DNA of 64,000 nucleotides from Ascoidea rubescens DSM 1968 (lineage: Eukaryota > Ascomycota > Saccharomycetes > Ascoideales > Ascoideaceae). The DNA lies in NCBI RefSeq assembly GCF_001661345.1, contig NW_017962913.1:129428-193427 (forward strand). The letters are read 5' to 3'. Under the pieces are notes generated by a model. That model did not search any database. It was given only the letters and a program-made list of their open reading frames with translations, and was not told the DNA's origin. Below are positions 1 to 9,370 of the stretch, piece after piece. Each line of letters opens with the position of its first letter. Positions within the stretch are counted from its first letter, which is position 1. Both the position numbers and the translations under genes were made by a program.

Positions 1-498
1 TTGTGTTATTACTTTATTTTTCTAAGTTATATTTTACATCATAAACCTTTTTGTTTGCACTTCTTAGCTTATGGTTTTACAATTACATTTTAATGATATT
101 TACCTTTTCTTTCTTTCTTTCTTTCTTTCTTTTCATTCAATATAATATAGTATAATATAATACAATACAATACGGCTTAATTTACCCGGCCTCCCGTAAT
201 ATAAATGTTGAGATTCGGTACACGTGATTAAAATTCAGTAAGCATATATAGATTAGTTCTCTCTTATGTATCCCTATTTTCATGTAAGAGGTGTGCTACT
301 CTAGTCTTACAGTCTGTTCCTTTTATGCTCCTAATTACTTTCTTGTTCTTATCCCCAGGAAATAAGGATATGTACAAACAAGTAATCTATATGCTAGCTG
401 AATTTTTAATCACGTGCGCCAGATCCCAACAATAAAAGCGAGATCAAATCTCCTGCTTTCTCCACAAGATGAGATGATAGACCTTATCTTTAGCAAAA
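1..498. promoter_or_regulatory. Upstream region of DSC3
   Basis: No gene is visible here. The region holds a TTTC microsatellite at about 105-132 and two CACGTG hexamers, at 221-226 and 411-416. The second lies about 85 bases before the DSC3 start codon. CACGTG is the core site of Cbf1-type bHLH factors in yeasts; assigning that factor here is inference. Confidence 0.5.
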
Positions 499-1494
499 AT
501 GGCAAACAACAACTTGCTACCTTTATATAACCAAACTGCTTCTGGCTCAGTCATTCCCAATGCTGTTTCTGCTTCTAGCAACAATTATATCGAAATCCAC
601 ATCAGATTTTCAAACGCACAAATACCTGATTTGATAATCCCAATCAGCTCCCAGCAAGAACTATCGCTAATTGATAACAGATATCTTAGAGTCAAAGTAA
701 GACAGTACAATAATGAAAACACTCATAGCAAAAGATTGAGGTTCATTTATAATGGTAAAATCATAAACGAAAAGGTAAACTTGCAAAACGAATTGACAAA
801 ATTTGACAATTTCCTATACAATGGTCCCAATAACCAATCCGATGATAATAGAAAGGCAGAAGTGAAAGGAAAGGATAAGGAAACAACAAGTGATTCTGGA
901 AGCGAGCAACAACAGATCCATAAATTATATATCCATTGTTTAATAGGGTCAGACTTAACTCCCGAAGAATTGAGACAAGAAGATATAATGGATTCAAAAG
1001 AGCAAGTAAAATCAACCACTCCTGCCCCAGTTGGTTTTGATAGGTTAAGATCTCAAGGGTTTACAGACCAAGAAATCAACGACTTAAGAGTGCAGTTTAG
1101 AAACATATATGGATTTTCTTCAACAACTGGATTATCAAATACTGTCAACGATCTGTTTGAAACTGAACATGGCATTGATTTGAATGCTGAAGACGATCCA
1201 AATTTTAGAGCAAGCAATCCAACTGAAATCAATGATATCAGACAGTTGGAAGAAAGATGGATGGATAATGGTGCCAATGAACCCGATGACCAACTAAATA
1301 TGGTTGCAATGAACAATAATGTACTAGGATCAAATCAAGATTTGCTAATCGGTATGTTAATGGGTTGTTTACTTGGAGTGTTGAGTTTATTTTTCTTGAG
1401 AGAAGAATTTATGATAAGTAAAAGACAGAAAATGGCTATTATTGGGGGTTTAATAACAAATTTTACATTTTGTTTGCTTCGTAATTGGGTATAA
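499..1494 (+). CDS. DSC3: DSC E3 ubiquitin ligase complex subunit 3 (ubiquitin-like domain, two C-terminal membrane segments)
   Basis: 331 residues starting at ATG 499. Residues about 30-150 form a ubiquitin-like domain (DUF2407 type, beginning EIHIRFSNAQ) interrupted by a charged loop. A conserved GFDRLRSQGFTDQEI segment follows at about 175-195. Two hydrophobic stretches lie near the C-terminus (about 281-300 and 312-330), a form typical of Dsc3 proteins (S. cerevisiae YOR223W). Known role of the family: a subunit of the Golgi/endosome/vacuole Dsc ubiquitin ligase that degrades orphan membrane proteins and, in some fungi, activates SREBP. It is convergent with ARG8, 140 bases apart. The assignment rests on domain architecture and recognised motifs, not a search. 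Confidence 0.8.
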   Translation: MANNNLLPLYNQTASGSVIPNAVSASSNNYIEIHIRFSNAQIPDLIIPISSQQELSLIDNRYLRVKVRQYNNENTHSKRLRFIYNGKIINEKVNLQNELTKFDNFLYNGPNNQSDDNRKAEVKGKDKETTSDSGSEQQQIHKLYIHCLIGSDLTPEELRQEDIMDSKEQVKSTTPAPVGFDRLRSQGFTDQEINDLRVQFRNIYGFSSTTGLSNTVNDLFETEHGIDLNAEDDPNFRASNPTEINDIRQLEERWMDNGANEPDDQLNMVAMNNNVLGSNQDLLIGMLMGCLLGVLSLFFLREEFMISKRQKMAIIGGLITNFTFCLLRNWV

Positions 1495-1634
1495 TGGTAT
1501 CGTAAAAGTGTTTATTTTAATTTAACTTAACTTGATTTAATTTTATTTTAATGCATTTCATTTTCCCCCAGTCAAATGAATAAATAAAAAAATAAAATAA
1601 AAAGGTTTTGGATACATAAAAATTATTAGTCCAT

Positions 1635-2996
1635 CTAGTTCAAAACAGTTTCAACTGCTTTCTCAAAAATAGTCAAACCCTCTTCGATAACACTGTCGTC
1701 GATGTTCAAAGGAGGAACGAATCTAATAACATTACCACTAGCAGAAATAATTAACAAGCCTCTTTTTCTTGATTCGTCAATAATTTTTCCAATAGTTTCA
1801 CTATTTTGCAATTCAATTCCTAATAAAAGACCTTTACCTCTAACTTCCAAGATTTCTTTTGGGTGTTTTTTCTGAATCCGGGTTAATTTTTTAACAAAAA
1901 TATCAGATTTTCTGCTTACTTCTTTTAAAAATAAAGGTTTTGATAATTCATGAATCATATAGAGACCAACTCTTGAACCCAAAGGATTTCCACCATAAGT
2001 TGTACCATGATCACCGACGTTTAATACTTTTTCTACTTTTTCACTCACCATTGTAGCGCCAATTGGGAAACCATTGCCCAAGGCTTTAGCCATTGTAATA
2101 ATATCGGGATGGGCCTCTTTTGGCAAATACGAATGAGCCCATAATTTTCCTGTTCTACCTAAACCACATTGAATTTCATCATAGATTAGAATTGCATCAT
2201 TCTGGTTACATAATTGTTTCAAATGAACCAAGAAGTCAGAATCCATAGCATTAACACCACCTTCACCTTGAATTGGTTCTATTATGACACCGCAAGTATT
2301 TTCGTTTATTAATTGCTTAACACTTTCAATATCGTTAGGATTGGCAACTTTTACACCAGGAACTAAAGGTGAATAGGGTTTTTGGTATTTGGGATTTGGA
2401 GTTAATGATAAAGCACCCATAGATCTACCATGGAAACTTGAATTGAAAGTAATAAAGTTGTATTTTTCAGGATTCTTAGTTGTACCATATTTTCTTGCGA
2501 ATTTAAAAGCAGCTTCATTAGCTTCTGTACCAGAATTGCATAAGAAGACTCTTGAGGCATCTACCATACCATCTGCTGATTTTGTAATGTCTACTAAATC
2601 TTTGGACAACTTAGTTGTGTATAAATTGTGGTATAAGTTTGACGAATGAACAAGAGTCTTTGCTTGTTCATACAAAATTTCAGCAATTTTTGGATTGGCA
2701 TGTCCCAAGGCAGTTACAGCAATACCAGCAGTAAAATCGACATATTTACGATCTTCTAGATCCCATAAATACGAGCCTTCACCCTTTGTAAATACTAGAC
2801 TTGGTCTTGAATAAGTGGTGACAGCAAATGGAACATTTTCATTTATGAATTTGATAGTTTTTGAGTTTTGATCAACAGGATCAGGATGAGTGACTGGGTA
2901 TTTAAAATTGAACAAGACCTTTGAGGTTGATAAAAATCGTTTACTTGCAAAATTGACTGAAGAAATAGTCAATTTCTTTCCAGTTGACTTGAACAT
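1635..2996 (-). CDS. ARG8: Acetylornithine aminotransferase, mitochondrial
   Basis: 453 residues from the first in-frame ATG at 2996; the frame stays open further upstream without an ATG. Class-III PLP-dependent aminotransferase of arginine/ornithine biosynthesis in the mitochondrial matrix, converting N-acetylglutamate semialdehyde plus glutamate to N-acetylornithine. Visible features are a basic, Ser-rich presequence (about 1-35), SGTEANEAAFKFARK, a FHGRSMGALS segment, YDEIQCGLGRTG, and the PLP-binding Lys304 in AKALGNGFPIGA. Length is close to S. cerevisiae Arg8 (423 residues). A consensus Gcn4 site lies about 160 bases upstream, matching amino-acid biosynthesis control. No CTG codon was seen on a manual scan. 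Confidence 0.95.
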   Translation of the reverse strand: MFKSTGKKLTISSVNFASKRFLSTSKVLFNFKYPVTHPDPVDQNSKTIKFINENVPFAVTTYSRPSLVFTKGEGSYLWDLEDRKYVDFTAGIAVTALGHANPKIAEILYEQAKTLVHSSNLYHNLYTTKLSKDLVDITKSADGMVDASRVFLCNSGTEANEAAFKFARKYGTTKNPEKYNFITFNSSFHGRSMGALSLTPNPKYQKPYSPLVPGVKVANPNDIESVKQLINENTCGVIIEPIQGEGGVNAMDSDFLVHLKQLCNQNDAILIYDEIQCGLGRTGKLWAHSYLPKEAHPDIITMAKALGNGFPIGATMVSEKVEKVLNVGDHGTTYGGNPLGSRVGLYMIHELSKPLFLKEVSRKSDIFVKKLTRIQKKHPKEILEVRGKGLLLGIELQNSETIGKIIDESRKRGLLIISASGNVIRFVPPLNIDDSVIEEGLTIFEKAVETVLN

Positions 2997-3330
2997 GACC
3001 AGATTTTTGACGGTTTTGAAGATTGAAGAAAAAAAGTTGAAAAATAAAAGAGACAAAGAAATATTTCTGGATGAGGTATTTCGAATGCCAATTTATAATT
3101 AAAATTTTATTGTTTCGGTGATGCAAAAGCTTTACTTTGATTTATAGGCCCGTTGAGTCACTGAGAAGAAAAACGAAAATGAACTTATTTTCCTTATTGA
3201 AACATTTTGAAAATTTTGAGAAAACACCATTAGAACTAATATTATAGGTTATTTATTAAGGTATATAGAGAAAAAAAATGAGTAAATTACAAATAATAAA
3301 AATCCATATAGATTTGTGGGAGATGCAAAG
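2997..3330. promoter_or_regulatory. ARG8 promoter / RBA50 3' flank
   Basis: A gene-free interval between two minus-strand genes. It is AT-rich apart from a short segment at 3145-3170 that carries the Gcn4-type site. The part nearest 3330 should hold the RBA50 3' end signals; I see no distinctive terminator. Confidence 0.5.
3154..3160 (-). promoter_or_regulatory. Gcn4-type site TGAGTCA upstream of ARG8
   Basis: Perfect TGAGTCA heptamer (palindromic core, TGASTCA consensus) 158-164 bases upstream of the ARG8 ATG. Gcn4/Cpc1 bZIP proteins bind this element in amino-acid biosynthesis promoters. The motif is seen in the sequence; function is inferred from gene identity and distance. Confidence 0.65.
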
Positions 3331-4581
3331 TTATTGGGGAATTGTATTGCGTGAGTCATTAGAGAGAGGATCCGATTCACCTTGTTTCCATAACCAAAGA
3401 GCATCTAAAGCATAGTTTCTGACACTAAGGTTTCTTGTCAAGTTTTCATCAGAGGCCTCACTTAGAGAGTCTATTATTCTTAATTTGTGAACTGTTTTCC
3501 ATGCTTGGTTGTAGAATTCGTCTAGTTCGGATTCATCACTGGAGATGTGGTCTTCGATTTGTAGGATATTGTCATATTTTTTAGAGGATAGTTTATATAG
3601 TATTCTGCCCAAAGTTTGAATAGCAATGCATCTTTGAGGTTGAAAATTCGATCGACTTAATCTCGACAATTCTGATAGCGAATAACCAGGTATGTTTGGA
3701 CTATCAGCGTGGTTATATAAACCATTTTGAAAATTTTGTTGAAGGGGAGTTAAATTGTTAGGATTTATCAAGTTGCCTTTGAAATCAAATCGCAACTGGT
3801 CAACGTTATCATAAACAAACGATTTGTTTTTTTGGTCATCAGAAACAGGAATCGGTTCCATCCATTTCAATTTATCAATTTCCTTGGGCAAATCAGGAAA
3901 ATATTTGTCATGTAGTTTAGGTAAAAAATCAGGATCGTTCAAATCCAAATCAGGATCAAGATCATCCACTTCATCAACATGGCGATTTACTGGTTTGCTG
4001 AAATGAGTGTGAAACGACGTATTTTCATTGATTGCAGGATTGTTAAGTGAGAAATTGTCTATTTCGTTTAGTTGGTTATCTTGAAGAGGCTCCAAGGGTA
4101 CATCGAACCTGACTTTTTTGTCTGTTGTAGAACGTTCTTTTGGTGTCTGGTCTTTCTCACCATCTTCTTTGCCAGCATGGTGCACTGCTTCTTTTTCAAG
4201 CCCACTGCTGCTGTAGTCAACCAGCTTTTGGCTCAAAAACTCGTCGGCCTGCTTTGCTTTCCTGTTCAACAAGTACTTCAAGATGTTGGGATCCAAGCTG
4301 CTCAACAACTCGTCCTTCTCGGCCTGGAATTGCTCCGGGGTCATGGAGTTCAAAAGTTTAAGATTCTGCAAGTTCACCTTCTCAGCCTCAGTCAATTCAG
4401 CACTGGGCTTGCTCGTAGGCCCTGGGGAAGCAGAGCCAGAGGTCGAGGAAATGCCCTTCTTGCTGAGTCTGGCCTGCCATCTGGAGGGCTTCCTGGGCCT
4501 GCTTTGTTCTGGAGCGCTGCCAAAGACCAACTTGCCTGGAGCCGCCACCTCCTTCTCCACCACGTCGCCTATGCCAAACAT
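3331..4581 (-). CDS. RBA50: RPAP1-family RNA polymerase II-associated/assembly factor
   Basis: 416 residues from ATG 4581; an in-frame ATG at 4686 would add 35. I chose 4581 because MFGIGDVVEKE matches the S. cerevisiae Rba50 start MDLLGDIVEKD, while the extra 35 residues are AEEAEEA low complexity. Conserved blocks in order: SLDPNILKYLLNRKA (RPAP1 N-domain), HDKYFPDLPKEIDKLKWMEP, HADSPNIPGYSLSEL, QRCIAIQTLGRILYKL, and the C-terminal LTRNLSVRNYALDALWLWKQG. The family acts in cytoplasmic assembly and nuclear import of RNA polymerase II. The first ~150 codons (about 4140-4580) are GC-rich while the rest is AT-rich. It is divergent from AFG3. Confidence 0.9.
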   Translation of the reverse strand: MFGIGDVVEKEVAAPGKLVFGSAPEQSRPRKPSRWQARLSKKGISSTSGSASPGPTSKPSAELTEAEKVNLQNLKLLNSMTPEQFQAEKDELLSSLDPNILKYLLNRKAKQADEFLSQKLVDYSSSGLEKEAVHHAGKEDGEKDQTPKERSTTDKKVRFDVPLEPLQDNQLNEIDNFSLNNPAINENTSFHTHFSKPVNRHVDEVDDLDPDLDLNDPDFLPKLHDKYFPDLPKEIDKLKWMEPIPVSDDQKNKSFVYDNVDQLRFDFKGNLINPNNLTPLQQNFQNGLYNHADSPNIPGYSLSELSRLSRSNFQPQRCIAIQTLGRILYKLSSKKYDNILQIEDHISSDESELDEFYNQAWKTVHKLRIIDSLSEASDENLTRNLSVRNYALDALWLWKQGESDPLSNDSRNTIPQ

Positions 4582-4647
4582 CTGTGCTACCTGTGCTTCC
4601 TCTGCTTCCTCTGCTTCCTTTGCTGCCTTTCTCTGGGTGGCACCGCG

Positions 4648-4653
4648 CACGTG
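4648..4653. promoter_or_regulatory. CACGTG site between RBA50 and AFG3
   Basis: CACGTG hexamer 181-186 bases upstream of the AFG3 ATG and just upstream of the preferred RBA50 start, inside a GC-rich island. It belongs to a window-wide set of promoter CACGTG motifs. Confidence 0.45.
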
Positions 4654-4833
4654 CTTTTCTGCGGCCAGAACCCGACGGCCTCTCATCCTCAGGCTCCGGC
4701 GTTGCTTCCTCTGCTTCTTCTTTTTTGCCTGCCTCTGCTGTCGATAACTACAACAGACCCTGCTGCTTCTCTATAGCTGTTTTTCTCATCGTCTGCTCGC
4801 TGAATTCTCTCGAGAACACAACAGGGAGGCAAA

Positions 4834-7338
4834 ATGTTCCTTCCTTTGCGTTTTTTGAAAAATACCCACTCCACTCATCGCCATCTCATAAAGTCTTCTG
4901 TGAACCAATTCTTAATAACGAAGTCCTATTCCACGTCTTTTAACACCAATGTTCCAAGATTTTTCACTGATTCAGGTCTACTGACAAGAAAGTCTCTGTT
5001 TCATACCTCGACAGTGTATCGAAATGCAAATAGTAAACATTCTGGGAATGATCCAACAAAGGATCCTAATGACGAACTATACAATAAGCTTTTGAATCAT
5101 ATAAATAAGAAAAAGAAAACCATAAATAAAAAAAACAGTGAAAAGGATATAAATCAAAATTTAGATTCCGATAATAACAAATTTGATCTCGAGCAAGCTT
5201 ATCCCAAAAAATTGAAACAAAATAAAACCGAAACTGAAACTGAAACTGAAACTGAAAAGAAAAGGGAAAACGAAAAGGAAACTGAGAATGAAAACGATAG
5301 TCTGGATAAAAAGAAAAATCCCAAATTTGAATTTTTTTTTGGCACTGATCCATCTGATAAAAAATCATTTAACAATCCAAATGCTTTAGTTTTCAAATTG
5401 AATCTTAGTTATGTTATCTTTGGTGCTTTAGGTCTTTACTTTTTATTCTCTCTCACTTCTTCAAACAACGGCAAGGAAATCTCCTGGCAAGAATTTAGAA
5501 ACCAACTACTAGATAAAGGTTACGTTAAAAAAATCATTGTGGTAAATAAATCTCTTGCAAGAGTCATTCTAAACGATGCTGGTAAACAAAACCTTTCTTT
5601 AGTTATCGGTTCTATGAATACAAACTCTCCTTACTATTATTTCAATATTGGTTCTGTTGAAAATATTGAACACAAATTAGCTAGAGCTCAAAAGGAAAAT
5701 GGCATCCAAGAAGACTTTAAAATCCCAATCATATATGAAAATGAAATCCACATCACAAAACACATCTTTCAACTCTTACCAACTGTTCTAATGATTGCCG
5801 GTTTGTTTTGGATTACAAAAAAAGCTGCTTCTGGCTTAGGCTCCGGTCCTGGCGGCAGAGGAGGTATTTTCAATGTCGGCAAATCTAAGGCTAAACGTTT
5901 TAATAAAGAAGAAAACGTCAAAATCTCATTTAAAGATGTCGCCGGTTGTGATGAAGCTAAAGAAGAAATCATGGAATTTGTCAAATTTTTAAAACACCCA
6001 GCTAAATATGAAAGACTTGGTGCTAAAATCCCAAGAGGCGCTATTTTGTCTGGTCCACCTGGTACTGGTAAAACTTTATTAGCAAAAGCTACTGCTGGTG
6101 AAGCTGCTGTACCCTTTTTTTCCGTTAGTGGTGCAGAGTTTATTGAAATGTTTGTTGGTGTTGGTGCTTCAAGAGTTCGTGACTTGTTTAAAACTGCTAG
6201 AGAAAATGCACCATCAATTATTTTTGTCGATGAAATCGATGCTATAGGTAAAGCTAGAAATAAAGGTTCTATGAGTGGTGCTAATGATGAAAGAGAAGCC
6301 ACTTTAAATCAATTGTTAGTTGAAATGGATGGGTTTGCTACCTCCGATCATGTAGTTGTTTTAGCTGGTACTAATATTCCAAACGTTTTAGATCCTGCTT
6401 TATTAAGACCTGGCAGATTTGATAGACATATCACTATCGATAACCCTGAATTGGAAGGCAGAAAGGAAATTTTTAATGTTCATTTGAAAAAAATTAAACT
6501 TCATGATGATATCGAAGACCTAAAAGGCAGGCTAGCTACATTAACTCCAGGATTTTCAGGTGCTGATATTGCTAATGTTTGTAATGAAGCTGCTTTGATT
6601 GCTGCGAGAAAAGGCGCCAATGATGTCCAATTAATTCATTTTGAATTGGCAATTGAAAGAGTCATTGGCGGTATTGAAAGGAAAACAAAATTATTATCAA
6701 TTGACGAAAAAAAAATTGTTGCCTATCATGAAGCTGGCCATGCCATTTGTGGTTGGTACTTGGAATTTGCTGATCCATTATTAAAAGTTTCAATTATTCC
6801 AAGAGGACAAGGTGCATTAGGATACGCTCAATATTTACCAGGTGATCTATATTTAATGTCGGTTCAACAATTATATGACAGATTGACTATGGCATTAGGT
6901 GGTAGAGTCTCAGAAGAATTAAATTTTTCAACAGTTACAAGTGGAGCAAGTGATGATTTTAAAAAAGTTACAAGAATGGCAACAGCTATGGTAGTATCAT
7001 TAGGAATGAGTGAAAAAGTCGGACCAATAAACTATGAAAGAAAACAAGATAACGATTATACAAAACCATTCTCTGAAGAAACAGCTCAATTAATCGATGA
7101 AGAAATCAACAGAATTGTTGAAGAATGTCATGAACGTTGTCGTAAACTATTAACTGAAAAATCACATGAAGTTGAATTAGTGGCACAAGAATTGTTGACA
7201 AAGGAAGTAATCACAAGAGAAGATATGATAAGACTATTAGGAAAAAGACAATTTCCTGAACGTAATGATGCATTTGACAAATACTTGGAAGATAAAACTA
7301 ATAAAAATAATAATGAAGCTGCATCACAACCAAACTAG
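4834..7338 (+). CDS. AFG3: Mitochondrial m-AAA protease subunit (AFG3/YTA10 type)
   Basis: 834 residues; ATG 4834. Inner-membrane ATP-dependent zinc metalloprotease facing the matrix, which degrades unassembled membrane proteins and processes some substrates. Order: mitochondrial presequence, a charged low-complexity stretch with a TETETETE run (about 131-139), first membrane segment about 190-210, a small intermembrane domain, second membrane segment about 313-328, Walker A GPPGTGKT at 407-414, Walker B VDEID at 465-469, second region of homology with the RPGRFDRH box, and the zinc motif HEAGH at 632-636. The C-terminal [16 protein letters not shown] resembles Afg3 more than Yta12. It needs a partner (Yta12) if hetero-oligomeric as in S. 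cerevisiae. I saw CTG codons only in the non-conserved presequence. Confidence 0.95.
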   Translation: MFLPLRFLKNTHSTHRHLIKSSVNQFLITKSYSTSFNTNVPRFFTDSGLLTRKSLFHTSTVYRNANSKHSGNDPTKDPNDELYNKLLNHINKKKKTINKKNSEKDINQNLDSDNNKFDLEQAYPKKLKQNKTETETETETEKKRENEKETENENDSLDKKKNPKFEFFFGTDPSDKKSFNNPNALVFKLNLSYVIFGALGLYFLFSLTSSNNGKEISWQEFRNQLLDKGYVKKIIVVNKSLARVILNDAGKQNLSLVIGSMNTNSPYYYFNIGSVENIEHKLARAQKENGIQEDFKIPIIYENEIHITKHIFQLLPTVLMIAGLFWITKKAASGLGSGPGGRGGIFNVGKSKAKRFNKEENVKISFKDVAGCDEAKEEIMEFVKFLKHPAKYERLGAKIPRGAILSGPPGTGKTLLAKATAGEAAVPFFSVSGAEFIEMFVGVGASRVRDLFKTARENAPSIIFVDEIDAIGKARNKGSMSGANDEREATLNQLLVEMDGFATSDHVVVLAGTNIPNVLDPALLRPGRFDRHITIDNPELEGRKEIFNVHLKKIKLHDDIEDLKGRLATLTPGFSGADIANVCNEAALIAARKGANDVQLIHFELAIERVIGGIERKTKLLSIDEKKIVAYHEAGHAICGWYLEFADPLLKVSIIPRGQGALGYAQYLPGDLYLMSVQQLYDRLTMALGGRVSEELNFSTVTSGASDDFKKVTRMATAMVVSLGMSEKVGPINYERKQDNDYTKPFSEETAQLIDEEINRIVEECHERCRKLLTEKSHEVELVAQELLTKEVITREDMIRLLGKRQFPERNDAFDKYLEDKTNKNNNEAASQPN

Positions 7339-7867
7339 ATTAGTCACAAATATGGAAATCTGAAAGTTGTATTAGAAAATCAAGGAAAAAAATATAGAAA
7401 TTTTTTTGAAACTAAACAAAAAAAAAGAAAAAAAAACTGGTAAAAAATGGCAAAAAAAAAACAACGAAAATATTATCTGCAAAAATTGTTATTAAGGTTT
7501 TTGAGAAAAAACAAATGAAGGTCAGTTTAATATCTTGTAAATATATTAACATCATTATTATAAAGACTTTTTTATATTAAATTGATTGATCATAACTATA
7601 TTATGTTTATAATTAAACTTTAAGATTTAGTACTATACAAAACCGAAAGTAATAATGTAGATTTGAAGATAAAAACAGCAAAACAGGCAAAATGTAGATA
7701 AAAAACATCTCGAAGGAATATGATACAGTTAGAATTAAAAAAGAAAATAGATAAAAAGAACTACCATTAATGGAACCATTACCAAGAATAATTATATGAG
7801 GAAAAATGAAAACAATCAAAAAGAAAGAAAAGTGCCAAAATATAGGATAAAAAAACAGTTCTTCTAA
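7339..7867. other. Convergent intergenic region AFG3 / CSE4
   Basis: Very AT-rich with A-runs; it holds the 3' ends of two converging genes. Open frames here are short and unconvincing. No RNA gene or repeat of note was seen. Confidence 0.5.
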
Positions 7868-8326
7868 CTAATATTGACCTCTTATTCTTCTAGCCAATTG
7901 TATATCTTTTTGCATTATTGTTACTCTTTTAGCATGCAACGCACAGAGGTTTGTGTCTTCAAAAAGATTGACTAAAAAGGCTTCAGAAGCTTCCTGGAGA
8001 GCTAGGATGGCTACCGACTGCCATTTCAACGTATACTCTTCGCCTACAAACTGGCTAGCAATTTCTCTTATTAATCTTGCAAAGGGTAGCTTTCTAATCA
8101 AAAAATCTGTGGATCTTTGGTATTTTCTGATTTCTTTCAACGCGACAGTGCCAGGTCTATATCTTCTTTTTCTGGCGAAAGCAACAGGATCGCCAGGCTG
8201 GTTCCTGTCAATTGCATTTTCAGAGTCGAATGAGTCTTCCTGTTTGACAATGGCCTCTTTTCTTGTGGATTTGGACGACCTAGCTGCTTTGGATTCTTTC
8301 AGTTTTGTGGAGGAGGCTCTGGCCAT
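7868..8326 (-). CDS. CSE4: Centromeric histone H3 variant (CENP-A)
   Basis: 152 residues from ATG 8326. The histone fold (about 55-150) reads [24 protein letters not shown], then [71 protein letters not shown]...[12 protein letters not shown] and [11 protein letters not shown] are Cse4-type, and the longer loop 1 (VGEEYTLKW) separates it from canonical H3. It replaces H3 in centromeric nucleosomes and is the platform for the kinetochore. The N-tail is only about 50 residues, against about 130 in S. cerevisiae Cse4. The frame is open upstream to 8455 but codes a hydrophobic, non-histone stretch, so I chose the MARAS start. The promoter (288 bases) carries CACGTG and ACGCGT. Confidence 0.92.
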   Translation of the reverse strand: MARASSTKLKESKAARSSKSTRKEAIVKQEDSFDSENAIDRNQPGDPVAFARKRRYRPGTVALKEIRKYQRSTDFLIRKLPFARLIREIASQFVGEEYTLKWQSVAILALQEASEAFLVNLFEDTNLCALHAKRVTIMQKDIQLARRIRGQY

Positions 8327-8465
8327 GGTGTGCTGAACGTGGTGGAGGAACAATAGCCAGTTCAACAATAAAAGCAGAACCAAACCACTTTTGTTTTTTT
8401 TCGCTCCATCATTTACCTTTTTCCTAATCGGGTCTTGCCCAAAAAGTAAACACAAATATAATCAT

Positions 8466-8494
8466 CACGTGACAAATATTGCTCACAAACGCGT
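8466..8494 (-). promoter_or_regulatory. CACGTG (8466-8471) and MluI cell-cycle box ACGCGT (8489-8494) in the CSE4 promoter
   Basis: Both sites lie about 140-170 bases upstream of the CSE4 ATG in a short inter-gene region. ACGCGT is the classical MBF (Mbp1-Swi6) G1/S element. TCACGTGA is the Cbf1-type site. The motifs are exact; regulation of CSE4 by MBF is inference. Confidence 0.5.
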
Positions 8495-8614
8495 TTTCTT
8501 CTGTTGTTTTTGGTGCCCAAAATGCTTGAGCTGCTCAAAATACTCAAAGTGTAGAGTTGGGGCTAAAAGACATAGTATTATTGGGTTTTCTCTCCACTGG
8601 TGGACTGTGCACCT

Positions 8615-9325
8615 CTATTTCCTGTTCTTCTTTGCAATACGGCGTAGTGCTCTCTGTTCGTTCTTCATCACTCCATCCACCATCTTGTATTTGCCCTTCA
8701 CTCCCTTGGGTCTTCCTGCTATCTTCTTGTTTTTGCCTTTAGCTACCACTAGCGTCACTTTGGGCCTAGTTTTCTGTTTGTTTGTGAATTTTTTCATCAT
8801 TTTTCCTATTTGTTCAGCTTTATCTCTTTCGCTTCTGGAGTCATCTTCGTTGATGAAATCGGATTTTTTCTTCAACTTTTCGAGTCTTCTTAATGCTCTC
8901 ATCTTTTTTCTGCCCTGGGCCTCCATCACTTTCTTTATAGGTCTGGCGTTTAATGCTTTCATCTTTTCTTTGATCGCTAGTGCTGCTTCTTTGGTGATTG
9001 GTTTCAGTATCTTAGAATGTTTATTTTCATCTTCTACAAACCATTCTGGAACTCCATCCACATCTCTAAATGAATATCTGTTATATGAGTTATCTATCAA
9101 TTCTCTTTTGCTCACTTTTCCTAGAGCAAGATTATGCGCCAATGTCATTGCCTCTGCTGTAACAATATCAACTTTTTGCTTTTGATCTAATTCTTTATCG
9201 TCGTCTTCATCCATTGATATATCGTCTTCATCGATACCATGATTGTTTGGAACAAGTTCAATCTTAGAATTACTTCTGGATTCTGATTCAATATCTGAAT
9301 CAATGTTATCCCCAGACAGTATTTG

Positions 9326-9370
<45 letters not shown>

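Noticed and set aside
4072-4776. Plus-strand frame of 234 codons (and overlapping frames)
   Set aside because: Complement of GC-rich RBA50 N-terminal codons; Cys/Leu-rich nonsense typical of antisense reading.
8327-8455. 43-codon N-terminal extension of CSE4
   Set aside because: Hydrophobic Leu-rich sequence unlike any histone tail and covering much of the only promoter space; the MARAS start is preferred.
8391-9185. Plus-strand frame of 264 codons
   Set aside because: Opposite strand of the SPB1 C-terminus and CSE4 promoter; hydrophobic composition from complementing Lys/Glu codons, no domain.
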